Part shown: positions 13,001 to 25,284 of the stretch, in pieces
How the letters are laid out: the number at the start of each line of letters is the position of its first letter
How positions within the stretch are numbered: the stretch's first letter is position 1
NCBI GenBank assembly: GCA_027625915.1
Contig: JANTQA010000047.1
Coordinates: 19,902,001 to 19,966,000, forward strand
Length of the DNA stretch: 64,000 nucleotides
From: Anaeramoeba flamelloides
Lineage: Eukaryota > Metamonada > Anaeramoebidae
Reading direction: 5' to 3'
Notes under the pieces: generated by a model
The model's input: the letters and a program-made list of their open reading frames with translations, nothing else
Databases searched by the model: none
Told to the model about the DNA's origin: nothing
Translations under genes and position numbers: made by a program

Positions 13001-16000
13001 ATAAAGAAATATTTATTTGCAAAAGAAATTATTCAACTTCTTTTCAAAACACTTATTGTTTTATTTCTTTATGTGGTATAAGGTATTTCCAAAAAAGTGT
13101 GGCATTTTTTTTTACATTTCTGAAAAAATAATCTTTGTTTTTTATTGTTGAAGAAGTGTAAAAATAATCTTTGTTAGTGGAGTTATTTGTTAATTGACAA
13201 TACCAAATTAAGTTAAATATTAATAACGATTGAATAAATGACTAATGGTATTTATTTCAAAATAAGTTGGGGTGAAATATTTCCAAAAAATGAAGAAAAA
13301 ATAGCACATTTTTTGGAGAAAACAATAACACCGCCAATTTCAATAAAAAACCCAGAAATATGGAAAGGTCACAAATGATTTTTTAAACAATAAAATAGAT
13401 TCTTATTATGTTTCATATTATATTGAATATTTTTTGAGGTTAAACAAGTTATGAAAACGATTTTTTCGATCAAAAAGAAAAAAAAAATAAACACCAATTT
13501 TCGCTCCTAAAAATATCAAATAAAATTGAGATCAACAAACTTTTAATATATATTTTATTTTATGTAATACCATACTAACAACCAAATTTAATTATACTCA
13601 AGAGTCGGTAAATGGTAGTTAATGATTTTGGATATTTAAATAGTTTTTTTAACAATTTAGTTTAATAAATGGTATTTTAAAATAAATTTACCCCACTTTT
13701 TTGGGATTAGCTTATTTGATTATTAACAGTGTTTTCTTTATTTCATTATGTTAGTGCTTTTATGCTATATAAATTTGAAACAGATAAATGTATCTTGTGT
13801 GATATATTAATCGAAGATAAACCTCACATGTTATGGGGATGCCCAGCCTATAAAAAAGTGAGGGTAGAGTGGTTTAAAGACATATTATGGGGATACCAGT
13901 CATATAAAAAAGTGAGATTAGAGTGGTTTAAAAACTTGGTCAAATTTTAATACCTCAAAACTTCAAAAAACTCAAAAAGTGGAAATTCAAGAAAAAAATA
14001 AAAAACTCTACAAGAAAATTCTTGAAAAAATAAATAAAATAATAAGAAAAATAATTATGTTCTACTAGCCAACATAAATTATAAATACATATTCAAACCA
14101 ACAACTATGTTTCTGGAAAAATACTTTCATAGAAGGAAAATAGGATAGGATTCGGTTCAATCGCGGCCTCAAAAATAAATAAATAATGTTAGTGCTTTTA
14201 ACACAGTTTGTCGTGCAAGTTATAATTCAACATCTATATCCTGTTGTTTAATACACCCAAGTTATTAAACTCGGCTACTTTTCTGTTTTTACATTATTTG
14301 TAAAATAGTAATTAATCAGATTAATTTGAAGTAAAAGAAAAAAAAAAATCAAAATCTTAACAGATTTAAAATCAGGGATGTATTTGTAAAAACGGCAATA
14401 TCCTTCAAAATAACTATTTTATGAACTATATCAAAAAAAGACTTTGTTTTTAATTTTTTTAAAAATTATATAACTTAAAAAACCATTTTAATTTAATAAA
14501 TCTGAGAATATTAACAATTTTAAAAGTTAATGAATTTTGAATTTCTTATTTCATTTTCATTAGAAAGATTGTAATCACTTTTTTCAAATTACTAACTCAA
14601 AATTCTTCAGAAAATTATACAAAAAAAAATATCACAAAATCAAGGAAATTCATAAATTTATTTTTTTGAGTTGAAAAATGAGATTATCAGTGAGTTCAAT
14701 TCATTTTAAATCGGTTTGACTTTTTTTTTTTTTTTTTTTACCATAATTAAATTGAATAAGGAAATTCTTGACAATGATTTTTTTTTTGAGTAAATAAGAT
14801 TATAGTGAGTTTGGCTAAATATCGCTAAATTCTGATTTTATCACAAATAAAAAGAGTTTTACTATGTTTAACAATTGTTTCTGAAAATATCTATGTCAAT
14901 TCAAAACACACCAGATTTAATTTTTTTCTGTTACAAAAAAAAAATAAATAATAAAACAATTAATTACTTCATTTGTTATTTTTTTAAAGTGTTTATCAAA
15001 TTTTAAAGTCAATTTTTGAAAGAATAAATTAAAAATAAAATTTTACTCAATTTTTTTTTTTTTGTAAGAAATTTGTATATAGCCATTTTAAAAAAGTGAT
15101 TACTTTTTTTTTATAATTTTGTCTGAATTAAAACGTTTTTTAAATTTTAATGTTTTAATAAAGTATATACTTTTTTTTTAAAAAAAAAGTGTGCTTTCAT
15201 TCAGTATACAACCTCTACACCATATTTAAAGGTTTAGCACTACTTTTATTAATACAGAAAACTTTCAAAACGTTTTCGTTCTTGAAAAAAGTTTTTACTT
15301 TATATAAATAGAAAACTTGATAAATTTTTTTAAGGAATACCTCACTTTTGTATAATAAACTCTTTTTCAGTCAAAGGGGCCCAATTTTATTGAAGAAATA
15401 GAACATATTCTATGAGTTTAATTCATTATTCTTCTCAAAATAAATTTTCAATTTTTAAAATCAGATCAATTTTTCTGGTTTTGTATCAATTTGTTTTTTA
15501 TTTTTTTTTTTTTTTTCAATACTTTTTAAAAGTCAATTTGAAAAAATAAAATGTTTGAAACTCCAAATAAACATTAAGAAAAGTTAGAGCTTTGTATTTT
15601 CTTTTAAAATCCATACATTTACAAGTAAAAAATCCTATTTGAAACAATTTTAAATTTTCCAAATAAATTGAGAAATTTAACACGAGGCGTTCCAATGAAA
15701 GTGTCCAAAAATTTTTTTTACATTGATTTTTTTTTTTTTGAAAGTTATGGTTTGTTAAGGTATTTCGTTTATGATTATCGGCTCTAACCTGAAGTTTATT
15801 ATTTTTCGCATTTCTAAACAATTTTAGTTTGGTTGACCAAAAAAAAAAAAATGAATTTTTCATTTTTACCTAACCTACTTTGAGTAAAATGGAGTTTTGA
15901 AAACTTTTAAAAAAGTTCTCACATTTTTAAAACGGCTTTATTATGATAATTTTTTAATATTATTATAATTATTTAAGAATTTCAGCAAAAAACTACCAAA

Positions 16001-16439
16001 TTTGTGATAATCTACTTATTATTTACAAGATAATTCATTTCTCAATTTGTTATTAAAATTTTCTCATTGTTTATTATCTCTATTAAGTAATATTTTTAAA
16101 CATATTTTATTCCGAAACAATGTTTTCGTTTTTAATTTCTTAAAACCATACTAAATTTTTTTATTATTTATATTTTTATTTTTATTATTTAAATATCATT
16201 TAATTTAGTCACGCTATTGTGTTAATTGTGCAAGAAATGAAAAATATGAAATCATCGAAAATATATGTGACTTTTTAGGGAAAATAAATTTGGGGCTTGA
16301 ATTATTAAAATCAAAAAATGAAGGATTGAAAAAAAAACATGAATTTATTAAAAGAGATCTGAAAAAAATTGAAAAATTAATTTATGATATTGAAAAAACA
16401 AATCAGATCAAAAAGATCCTTTCAAACCAAAAAAATTAA
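10097..16439 (+). CDS. Translin (three exons, 5.6-kb second intron)
   Basis: Translin is a small helical nucleic-acid-binding protein that forms octamers with TRAX (C3PO, an RNase) in the cytoplasm. Exons: 10097-10244, 10348-10646 and 16209-16439, giving 225 residues; human translin has 228. Phases agree at both junctions (1 and 0), with donors GTAAAA and GTAATT and acceptors AAAAG and TTTAG. Seen: the N-terminal MNKIFQDFQ helix aligns with EIFVELQGFL of animal translin; PEEQYHKY with PAEQYYRF; DYLNGISKLSSQL with DYLSGVLILASEL; and the last exon (SRYCVN...GLELLKSKNEGLKKKHEFIK) with the conserved C-terminal helix. The ATG follows a T-rich tract ending in TTTTTAG, so a 5'UTR intron is possible. 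TRAX, the catalytic partner, is not in this window. The family call rests on collinear matches in all three exons. Confidence 0.87.
10725..11250. mobile_element. Non-autonomous TIR element, family A, copy 1
   Basis: Starts TA-CAGCCGTTTCAAACCTACC and ends in the inverted GGTTAGAACAGCTG-TA; TA flanks both ends, as expected of Tc1/mariner-like insertion. No transposase frame was seen. The body reappears inverted at 22790-23742 (for example CTCTTGAGTTATACGCTATC here against GATAACGTAGAACCCAAGAG there). Confidence 0.75.
11261..11782. mobile_element. Non-autonomous TIR element, family A, copy 2
   Basis: Begins TACAGTCGTTCCAACC and ends GTGTTGGAACCGCTGTA, only about 10 bp after copy 1. Length (about 522 bp) and ends match copy 1, but the interior is diverged and the arms (ATTTATAAGACATAG... 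/ ...TCTTATAAATTTTCAAGG) are more palindromic. No coding content. Confidence 0.7.
12543..12674. mobile_element. Small palindromic MITE in the translin intron
   Basis: Left arm AATATCCCTTGTCTGCACGA and right arm CTCGGGCATATAAGGGATATT are imperfect inverted repeats of about 30 bp around a short centre. An open frame running through it has no ATG and is only the readout of the palindrome. Confidence 0.5.
13748..14200 (+). mobile_element. 5'-truncated LINE (non-LTR retrotransposon) fragment with 15-bp target duplication
   Basis: The 15-bp sequence ATGTTAGTGCTTTTA occurs at 13748-13762 and again at 14186-14200, bracketing 423 bp. The interior starts in frame with a peptide reading DKCILCDILIEDKPHMLWG-C, that is C-x2-C-x8-H-x4-C, followed by PAYKKVRVEWFK. 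This resembles the zinc-binding segment after the reverse transcriptase of LINEs. A stop near 13950, a 3' untranslated stretch and an AAATAAATAA tail follow. Target duplication, 5' truncation and a 3' A-rich tail together indicate target-primed reverse transcription. A stretch of about 50 bp (ATGGGGAT...TGGTTTAAA) is duplicated in tandem inside the coding part. It is inserted in intron 2 of translin. Confidence 0.75.
15185..15335. repeat. Dispersed repeat shared with 27862-28015
   Basis: Both contain GTGCTTTC...CATACAACC or CACCAACC, then CATATTTAAA, AACTTTCAAAACGTTTT / ATCTTCCAAAAAGTTTT and ATAGAAAACTTGATAAA / ATAGAAAACTTGGTAAA. An inverted relative lies at about 15886-15935. Each is followed within a few hundred bases by TTCAGTCAAA (15369, 28318), suggesting one larger composite element. 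Confidence 0.45.
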
Positions 16440-19400
16440 ATTGAATTAAATCTAATTTTTATTTGAAAATAATTTCTTTTAGAAATCACAGTGAATGATA
16501 CAACTAAAGAAGGTTAATAGTTTTTTTTCTATTATTTTGGCCTATTTAAAATAATAAAATTTTTTTTAAATTTTTTTTTTAATTTTTATTTTTTCAAAAT
16601 AATTTTTTTTATTTTCGCCTATTTTTCTTTGGAATTATTATTATGGTCAATGTTTTAATTAGTACTTCCTTTTTCCTTTTTTTTACTTTCGGATATTTAG
16701 ATAATTCTTCATTCTATTATAAGAATAATGAAATAAAGAAAATTTCAGATTTAATAAAGTTAGCATCAATTTTAATTTTTTATTGAATAATAAATTGTTA
16801 TGTATTTTTAAAGAATCTGTATGTAGCCTTTACTTCGATACCTTGTTTGTTTTTTAAAATCAAATTTAATTGATATTTAGGTAAAAAATTTTCAAGATCA
16901 GATTTCTTAACCTTATATTCAACTTTGTAAGAACCTAAATTTGTGAATATACAAGACTTTTTTCAAAGTTTGAAATAAAAATTTTTTTCAACCTAAAAAT
17001 GATTTTAAAGAAAAAAAATTAATAGAGAAATTACTTTTCAATTTGACTCGTTATAATGAAATTTTTTGAGATTAGATCAATTGTTTATGTTTCTGATGAA
17101 TTTTTATTGTAAATTTTTTTTTTAGTATTAAATTTCTAATTCTCGTATTTAAGTTTTGAGAATATATCCCAATTTTGATCTTTAATTGATTTTTGTCTTT
17201 CCAGGGGTTTTTAAATAGCTGTAGAAAAGGATGTTAAGAAAATATTGACTTATAAAAAAAAAAAAAAACATTGATCTATTTATTGTTTCATTTGGGAGAA
17301 TTATTTAACGAAAGAAGGTTTATCAAAATAGAGAGAGGGAGGGGATAAGAATATAAAGAATGAAAATATTATGATAAAAAAATAAGAATATAATTTGTAC
17401 ATGACTAAATTAAAAAATAAATTCTGAATAATAATTCATAATAATCACATTTTCTATTCATAAAGTTGGATACAATTTTTTATTAAAAAATTGGAATACA
17501 TTCTATTTTTGTATAAACGTTGTTTATTGTTTTTGTTAGTTCGTAATTATACACTAACAACAAAGTAGTTTGTAGTGTTGATTTTTTTTTGAGAGAAAAT
17601 TGTTGAATTTTCAAAAATATAGTCGTTTTTTTGTACTAATAATTAAAGTTTATTTGAACAAATTTGAGAAGATAAATAAAGTATTTTCCTTGATACAGTG
17701 ATATTTATATTAACAGAAAGAAATATATCCTTATGATTTTCAAAAAAAAAAATGATTTAAGTTACCTGTGGTGATTTTCGTTGAAGTGGTAAGGTTCTTA
17801 AACAAAAAAAAATAATTTATAAATAAATAAAAAAAAATTACTTGGGTTGTTTTTTATTATTTTGGGATAATGAAAGCTTATCAAATTTGAGTATTCTTAA
17901 TAAAACTTTTAAAAGTATCAATTTTGAATAAAAAATAATATTTTTATCTCGAATATACATTTTAGAAAAGTAATTTCCTTTTCTTCAAAACTCTTAAAAT
18001 AATTCTAAGTATTATCTCAAATAGATTTAAATTACAATTTTTTAACATTCAATTTATAATAAATAGTTAAATTAGATCTCGATAAAATTGAAATTTCTTC
18101 TATTCCTTATAGATTTGGATTTTTTTTTATATTTGGAGATTTTATCCAACAAATTAATCAGTTAAAATATCAATAAAACAAAAAAAGAATTTGTAAAAAT
18201 CCATAATACTCTAAAATGCAAAGTATTATTTAAGAAAGATTTTTTTGCAAGAAATAGCCAATAAAACAATTCCTGAAAATTGATTATTTTTTATTATTTT
18301 TTTTTTAATGTAACTTAACTCTCAAAAATAAGAAGCGACTTAAATACAAAATTTTTTGGATAACAATCTTCTTTGGTATCTTTTTGATAGCTTGTTTGTT
18401 ATGTTTTTATATTATAAAACAAAATAAAAAAAAGAAAATATCTTGAAAAAATTTTTTTGTGGAAAAAAAAACTATTTTTATTTATGGATAAAAGATCATA
18501 TTTTTATTTACAAGAGAAATTGATACAATTTTGAGTTTATATGTAGTTTTAATTTGGAAATTACTTCCTTCAAATAATTATTTAATTTAAGAAATATAAT
18601 TGAAAATAATTTTTTTTTATAATCTAAGATCACAAATTTGAAAAATTTTAATTATATATATTTCTCTTTGAAATTGATTTAAATTTTTTAGAATAAACAA
18701 AAATAAAAATAGATAATTTTTGTTCGTAATTGCATCAAATACCCGTCTACTGGTATGCTTTAAAATAAATAACAAAAAAAAACATTTTTTTTTGTTCATA
18801 TAATAAAAAATTTCATATATGAATAAGAATTTTGATAAGATTTAATTGTTTTTATATATCCTTTACAAATTTATTATGAAATAATGCTTTAATAACAAAA
18901 AATTCTTTTTCAATAACACAAAAATATTTTAGTTTTGTATTAAAAAGTCAGTTTTTTTTTTTTTAATTCATGGTAATTTCCTACTCAAGAACTCTTCTTA
19001 AAAATATAATCCTGTATCAATATAAGGAATTTATGTTTATTTGTCAAAAAAAAAAAAAAAATGAAGAAATATTCTATTCAAAATTCTACACTAAGATCAT
19101 ATTTTAAGTAATATTTGAATATTAAACCATTTTTTTTTTTCCCAATTATTTGGATAGATAGAGTGAAATAAGAAAAAATGTTTAAAATTGAATGTTTATT
19201 AAGAAGTTTAAATAGAACCTGAAAATTAAAAATGAGGTAAATTTATAACAGAAAAAAATAATTCGGGTCAGAAAAAAGAGGGTTAAATAAAATATATGTT
19301 TTTATAATATTCTCTTTGAGTGGAAGTTATTTTTGTGGTTGATTTTTCTTCAACATTTAAACAAATATTGGGCTATTTCGAGAGATCCAAAGAAAATGAT

Positions 19401-20973
19401 TTTAATACTATATAGAGAGATATCTAAAGTTTTTTGTTGAGTTATTTTTTAATTAATGATGAATTATTCTTTGATGTTTTATTTTTATCTTTTATTAATT
19501 AATTTTATTTTTGATTTCTAAAAGGTTTCCAATCAAAAAGTTAATTTTCATTATTTTTCCCCAAATCATCTTTTAAAAATTAGCAGTGGTAGATGAAAAA
19601 TACTAAAACTTGATTGATATTTTTATTATTAATTTTTAAGGGGGGTAATTTCATCTTTTAAAAATTGTGTTTGTTGTTTTGGTTGTTTTAAAAGGAAAGA
19701 GTGAAATCAATGATTTTTCATCAATTCTTTTTAAATTCTTGAAAACTTGGAAACATTTTTTAGTTAAATTATAAAAAAATAGAATAATAATTAAATTATC
19801 TTTTTCTTTATTCAAATTAAAAAAAATACTTCCAAGTATTTCACATTTCAAGAATTCAAAAGAAGAGAATAAAACAAAAGATTTAATTCAATTGAATTTT
19901 TGAATTTTAGAAACCCGTCTTTAGGTTTTGTTGATTTTACTGGTTATTCTGAAATCCATTAAATTTTCAAAAGAAAATAGAAGACTAGAAGAAAATGACT
20001 GTTAGGTTTTTTTTAATTTGAGAAATTTTTTTTTAATCTCTAAAAATAAAAAAAAAGGTAGGCACAAGAGGGTACTCTACAGCACTTGAAGTAACTCTAA
20101 GATACAAGTATTTATTTATATTGTTATTATACTTTTAAATTTATAAATATTCTTTATCTTTCCATCGAGAACTATTTGTAATTAAATTGTCTCTATACTT
20201 GATTTAGATTTAATTACACTCAAATTTAAATTATTTCCAATTAATATTATCATTTTTTGTTTTTGTAATTTTGTTATTTTTTGATATATGTTTATAGTAA
20301 AGAATTTCTAATTTCAAATTTCTTTTTGAGTTTAATATCTTCTTTTACAAATTGAAGTTTTAACTTGGTCTTTTTTTTGCTTCAGTTTAACTATGATTTT
20401 CCAATTAAAAAAAGAAAAGTTTTGGTTCACATTCTTCAATATTTTTTTTCTAGTTTATAAGTTGAAGAAAACTCTAAAAATATTTAACTAATCATTTAGA
20501 AATGAAATTGTCAGACATTAAATTAAACTTCCTTCTTGAATTCTAAGAGATGATTTTTACTAGACTAATTTGATTGTAAAAGTCATAAATTTTTATACAT
20601 TTTGGAAATTGAAATAAACATTTTCTTTTATTAATTGGAAAATAACAGTATTAATTATTTTATAAGAATGTGTATTAATTTTGCGAAATTATACGACATT
20701 TTTATAAAAATAAACAAAAGCTTGCTTTTTGAGTTAACATTTAAAAGACTCCATATAAAAAGAATAAGTATAATAAACAAAATTATTGGTAAATGATTTT
20801 AATAAGTTCAGATTTAAAAAAAAGTTGTAAAGTTAAATAAAAAAATTAAAAAAAGTGTACAAATAGAAATATACAAAAAAATATGAACTTTTCTGATTGA
20901 GAAAAGGGAAGGCATGTACAATATAGGAAAAGAGAATACTGTATTGTTATCATATTCCATGATTTGTTTCTAG
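16440..20973. other. Intergenic between translin and the 163-residue gene
   Basis: 4.5 kb of A/T-rich sequence without a recognisable gene. The only structure noted is at 19911-20100, where GTTAGGTTTTTTTTAATTTG and GTACTCTACAGCACTTGAAG relate it to the repeat block at 54125-54660. Confidence 0.5.
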
Positions 20974-21465
20974 TTATTTTTTCAATATTTGTTCTTGTTG
21001 CTCAAGATCTATATCAAGATAATTTTTGAAGAGGTCATAATCTTTTGGGTTTTGTAAAATGTGAAACATTGGTTCACTTTTTGCAATTTCGTCGAGTTTT
21101 AGTTGGTGTTTTGTATTATAGTCGAATTCTGGATCTGAAGAAAGCAAAGCACGCTTTTCATAAAAACGATTTTTTCTTGAATTGCTTCTTTTGGATCTTT
21201 TGTATCTGGATGTTAATGAACAACGTAATCCATTATTTGTAGAGACATTTTTGTCTCTTGGGATATATGTCATCATCGATGATTCCATGTCAGTATGAAT
21301 TGATGTGTTGGTATTTGGTATTGGCGATCGTTTAATTCTTTGGAATTCGCTGAATGGGGAATCTTCAGTTGTTTCAGGTAAAATAAACGAAACCCTTTTT
21401 GTTCTGTTTGTTCTTGCTTCAAGGTTGTTATTCATTTCCTCAAGTGTTATTTCATTTTTTCTCAT
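20974..21465 (-). CDS. Hypothetical protein with a possible truncated RGS-like C-terminus
   Basis: 163 residues from ATG 21465 (an in-frame TTG two codons earlier is ignored) to TAA. The first two thirds are polar and basic with no recognised domain (KRVSFILPETTEDSPFSEF, SLTSRYKRSKRSNSRKNRF). The last 35 residues, SEPMFHILQNPKDYDLFKNY-LDIDL, resemble helices 1-2 of an RGS domain (F-x2-LL-x-NP-x4-LF-x2-YL), but the protein stops well short of a full 120-residue fold. No donor site lies before the stop. It could be a short regulator, a truncated duplicate, or a chance resemblance. Coding potential is supported by balanced codons and higher G/C than the flanks; function is unknown. Confidence 0.6.
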   Translation of the reverse strand: MRKNEITLEEMNNNLEARTNRTKRVSFILPETTEDSPFSEFQRIKRSPIPNTNTSIHTDMESSMMTYIPRDKNVSTNNGLRCSLTSRYKRSKRSNSRKNRFYEKRALLSSDPEFDYNTKHQLKLDEIAKSEPMFHILQNPKDYDLFKNYLDIDLEQQEQILKK

Positions 21466-22282
21466 TGTCAATTTTAAATAATTGGGATTAATAAGTTAGA
21501 AAAAGTAAAGGTTAATAAAAGTGTTTAAAAAAAAAAATAAATTTTCAAACTTTCATTTTCAAGAATACCAAAGAACAAAAAAAATGAGATTCTTTTTATT
21601 GATTGTATTCCGTGTGTTTCAACTTGACTTTATCAATTTTTACTTTTCTGAAATATAATTGATTGAATTTTTTTTATCATCAAAAAATTCGAAGATTTTT
21701 TGATCAAATCTTTGAAAGTCTAAATAGTAAAATTTTGTATTCCACCATTGTTGAGACAACAAACATCTCCAAAAACTGATTTTGTTTGGTGTACAATTCA
21801 ATGTTCGTTAAAGATTGTCTTAAAAATCAACTTTATCAAATGAAAATTTATTTGGAATAATTACAAAGTTAATTGGCAAGAACCTTTCCAAAATGAATTC
21901 AAATTCATCAAAAATCTTGTTTTTAGAAAATAGTCAAATAAAAATATCTTTTCAACACGTGTAAAATTTTATTTTTTGATCTTTTTTTGTAAATGCAAAA
22001 AATTAATGATCATTTGGATCAAGAAGACTTTTCAAGAAATATTGATTTGTATGAGGAGTCATTAGTTTTTTGTAATTACTCAGTTATCCTTAAGAAAAAT
22101 TATCATTAAGATCATAGTGAAATAATACTGATTTCTTTTTAATGAAAATAAAGATAGATCAGTTTTTTTTTTTATTTCTTGATTTTTTCGAATTATTTTT
22201 ATCAAGATTTTCTTATCGAATAACAAAAACTTAGACTTTAAAGACTATTTTTTGAGTCCAAATAACTTTGGTGTTATTATTT

Positions 22283-22496
22283 ATTGTAAAATAAATTGAA
22301 AAAACTTTTCATTTAGCTTTTCAAACAAAAAAGATTTTTAAATCTCAAAAATTTCAAATTTTTTATTCAGAAAAGAAACTTAAATTATTAATTTCGTTTT
22401 TAGAATTGGGAATTTTGATTATTTATATTAATTCTTGGTCAGGCGATTTTTTTTAAAAAGCTGAATGAAAATTTTGATCTATTTATTTTGCAATTA
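22283..22496. mobile_element. Family D foldback MITE, complete copy
   Basis: About 215 bp with inverted ends: left TGTAAAATAAATTGAAAAAA...CATTTAGCTTT, right AAAGCTGAATGAAAATTTTG...TATTTATTTTGCAA. The centre carries TTTTAGAATTGGGAATTTTG, which recurs in the copies at 32030, 33390, 50530 and, inverted, 9340. No coding capacity. Confidence 0.65.
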
Positions 22497-22789
22497 AGAT
22501 TATGTTTAATAAATTATCAAGTTAAAAACCAAAAAATTATAAATTGAAAAGTTTTTTCCAAAATAGAATCAAAATTATCATTTATTTATGGACCAAGTTT
22601 TCCTTTTACTGGGAAACCTTGGGTTGTGATCGGTTTTGAGAATATTTTGTGAATAATCTTCAGTTTTTTCTTGACGGGCTAGTAACACAAAAATAATTTA
22701 TTCCTAATAGTCGAATATTAAAATTCAAAAAAATTTACATCTTGAAATTCAAAAAACAAATAAAAATCCTATCACTCTAAAATCATACT

Positions 22790-23742
22790 TACAGCCGTTC
22801 CAACCCTGTCATAAAATCCATAATAATCCGAAAATTCATTTTCTGTATCATACTTGACTTTTTATGACAGGATTTTATTTTTATGTGATAGCCTATTACA
22901 AAGCGTGAAATTTTATAAGACCAAAAATTTCACATTGAGAAAATATTAAAATATGAATTTTTCACTGTAAAACTTCCCATTGTGGAAAAAATGTAAAACA
23001 GGAAAAAAAGTAAAATACAATTTTTAATTGGGAACATTACTGAAAATTCAAAGTAAGATCAATTAAAAAAAGAATAAATAAATAAACAATGACAAATTGA
23101 AGTATTCAAGCAAAATAACAGTTTTTTTAATACTATCTTTTGGTATGGGCTTTTCTTTGATTTATCAATTATTAAAAATATCTTCAAAAAATTGAATATT
23201 TTTGGGATCTCAAAAATCACACCAACAATTTCGATATGAAAGTGGATTTAAATTGTATTTGTTTGGTTGATTGAAATCAATATAATGGGTTATTATTTGA
23301 ATTCAATTGGTTTCTTCTTTTTAATTGATTTTACTTTTCGTTTTCAGTAATTTTCCCAATGAAAAACCGTGTTTCACTTTTTTTCCTGTTTCACTTTTTT
23401 TCCAATACAGTTAGGCATGATCAATAAATTAGCAAAATTTTCAGGTTTTTGTGCAACTTAATTTCCAAAGACCTTAAAATCAAAAGGAAGGGCCATTTCA
23501 AAATGGTTACTAAATTAGCTCTCCAATCTTTAGAAAATTTGTTTTTAATTTTTGAATTTGTTTCGTAAACAACAAGATTTTAATCTCTAGTCTTTCAAAT
23601 TTGAATTTTTTTTAAACAATTATGCCAAACCATATAATGTATATGATAACGTAGAACCCAAGAGTTTTTTTTTGTATTTAACAGAGACAAAAAGTCAATT
23701 TATATGTCTGTAAAATTTCACAGTAGGTTTGGAACTGCTCTA
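22790..23742. mobile_element. Family A TIR element, copy 3, interrupted by another element
   Basis: Starts TACAGCCGTTCCAACCCTG and ends GTTTGGAACTGCTCTA. Both halves match copy 1 (10725-11250) in inverted orientation. About 440 bp at 22970-23407 is absent from copy 1 and interrupts the match, so the net length agrees with the other copies (about 515 bp). It lies about 20 bp from the next element at 23764. Confidence 0.7.
22970..23407. mobile_element. Nested TIR element inside family A copy 3
   Basis: Inverted ends of about 90 bp: left TGTAAAACAGGAAAAAAAGT...AATTGGGAACATTACTG against right CAGTAATTTTCCCAATG...ACTTTTTTTCCTGTTTCAC. Outer ends are near CTGTA/TACAG. No open frame is recognised. 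Exact edges are uncertain by about 10 bp. Confidence 0.6.
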
Positions 23743-23763
23743 GGTTTCATACTTTTGATTCGT

Positions 23764-24753
23764 TATAAACTCAATTACAAAAAATGGGACACAAAAAAAA
23801 ATTACATTAATAAAAATATACTCCAAAATACATGATACTTGAACATTAAAATAATAAAAGACCCGAAAATATTTAATTAATACTATTTATATATTTTATA
23901 GTAAATTTAAAATTCAATTCGAAAAATAAAAATGAAAAAATAAAAAAAAGTGTGCCCCTATTTTTGGAACACAGTTACCAAAAAATCCATTTTTATTGAA
24001 AGAAAAATTAATAAAAACTATTAATAGATTCAGCTTGTCTTTTGATAACTAAATCTATCCTTTTAAATATAGAGTTTACTAATTATCTTAGGTTTCCCAA
24101 CTCAAAGTATTTCATACATTAGTGAAAATTTTAAAAATTCTTCTTCGTTTTTTGGTTACAATTTTTCAGTTTAGTATCCATAAATTCCCAATTGGATTTA
24201 AATTTGTGGAATTGGGGGTCAAGGGTCCAGAACATTACATCCCCGATTTAAGTAAGTTTGAGTTTTTTTTTAAGGTATATGGACAAGCTCCATCCTTTTG
24301 GAAAATCCATTTCAACTCACCATATTCTGAATTAGCGAGTTGAATTTCCTTTAATTTTTTTGATAATATCATTAATAATACATTCAGTATTCACACTTCC
24401 ATTAATAATAATAAGGTCTGTTTGTAGGCCATGTGTCCTAGCACACCATATCATGATTTTTTTTCAAAAAAAATTTTTTTTTTGTGATCAGAATGAAAAC
24501 TTTTAAATTTCATTTTAAAGTGATTTAAAATTTTTCAAAAAGTTTTGAAAAAAAAAGAATTCAAAAAAAATCAAAAAAATTATTGAAAATCAAAAATCAA
24601 AAAATAATGAAAAAAAAATGATAGATAATTAACTTTAAAATTATTTACATTGATTGTTAATATCTAATGTTTCTATTTAAGAGTCAAATATCACTTTTCT
24701 TGAAATTAAATTGATTTTGAAGGTGTGCCCCAATTTTTGGAATTGAGTTTATA
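23764..24753 (-). mobile_element. Decayed Tc1/mariner transposon with transposase remnant
   Basis: Ends are TTATAAACTCAATTACAAAA and its inverse TTTTGGAATTGAGTTTATAA, about 990 bp apart. On the minus strand, in broken frames, one reads IFQKDGACPYT, then NSTNLNPIGNLW (compare SPDLNPIENLW of Tc1 transposases, the second catalytic Asp region), and finally KRIDLVIKRQAESIN, matching the family C-terminus. Several stops and frame changes interrupt it, so it is non-functional. The plus-strand 73-residue frame at 24122-24343 has no ATG at its start and is the antisense shadow of this remnant. Confidence 0.7.
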
Positions 24754-25284
24754 ATGAATGTAAATATTTATATCAGTTTTAAACCGGTTAACTAATCCTT
24801 CTGATGATACACTTATTAGATGAGTTTGTGTTTATTCTTTCAAAGGGAATTATTTTTTTAATTTTCTTGATATTTTATCTATTTTTCTTCTTTTCCCTTT
24901 TTTTTTTTTATTTTGATATTTTTTTTTTTTTATTTACTTCACATCAATCAATAAATAAATAAATAATATTTTTCTTATCAAAAAATACTTTTAAAAAATT
25001 ACATTATACTTATATTTTTAAATCACAACAAAAGATTTCAATTATAGAATTTAGAACAAGTCCAAATTAGGATTTTATTGAATCAAATTAAAAAAAATGG
25101 AAAATTTAAAATTAAAAAATAAAAATTTATGAATTAAGAAAATGTTAAAATGATAAAAAAAAAAAATTAATAATAAAAGAAAGAAAACTTAAAAGTGGGT
25201 AATTTTAAATACAACAAGAATTAATCATATGTTTATAATTAAAATATTGAACAAATTAAAAAATTAAAAAATTAAAAGTAAAGG

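Larger units (their letters stand above)
10647..16208 (+). other. Giant intron 2 of translin
   Basis: 5,562 nt from donor GTAATT to acceptor TTTAATTTAG. It holds two adjacent copies of a 520-bp inverted-repeat element (10725-11250, 11261-11782), a small palindromic element (12543-12674), a truncated LINE (13763-14185), and a dispersed repeat shared with 27862-28015 (15185-15335). I see no other host exon in it. The first intron of the same gene is only 103 nt. Confidence 0.8.

Noticed and set aside
24122-24343. 73-residue plus-strand frame with fairly balanced composition
   Set aside because: It starts without ATG and is the antisense of a decayed Tc1 transposase remnant on the minus strand.
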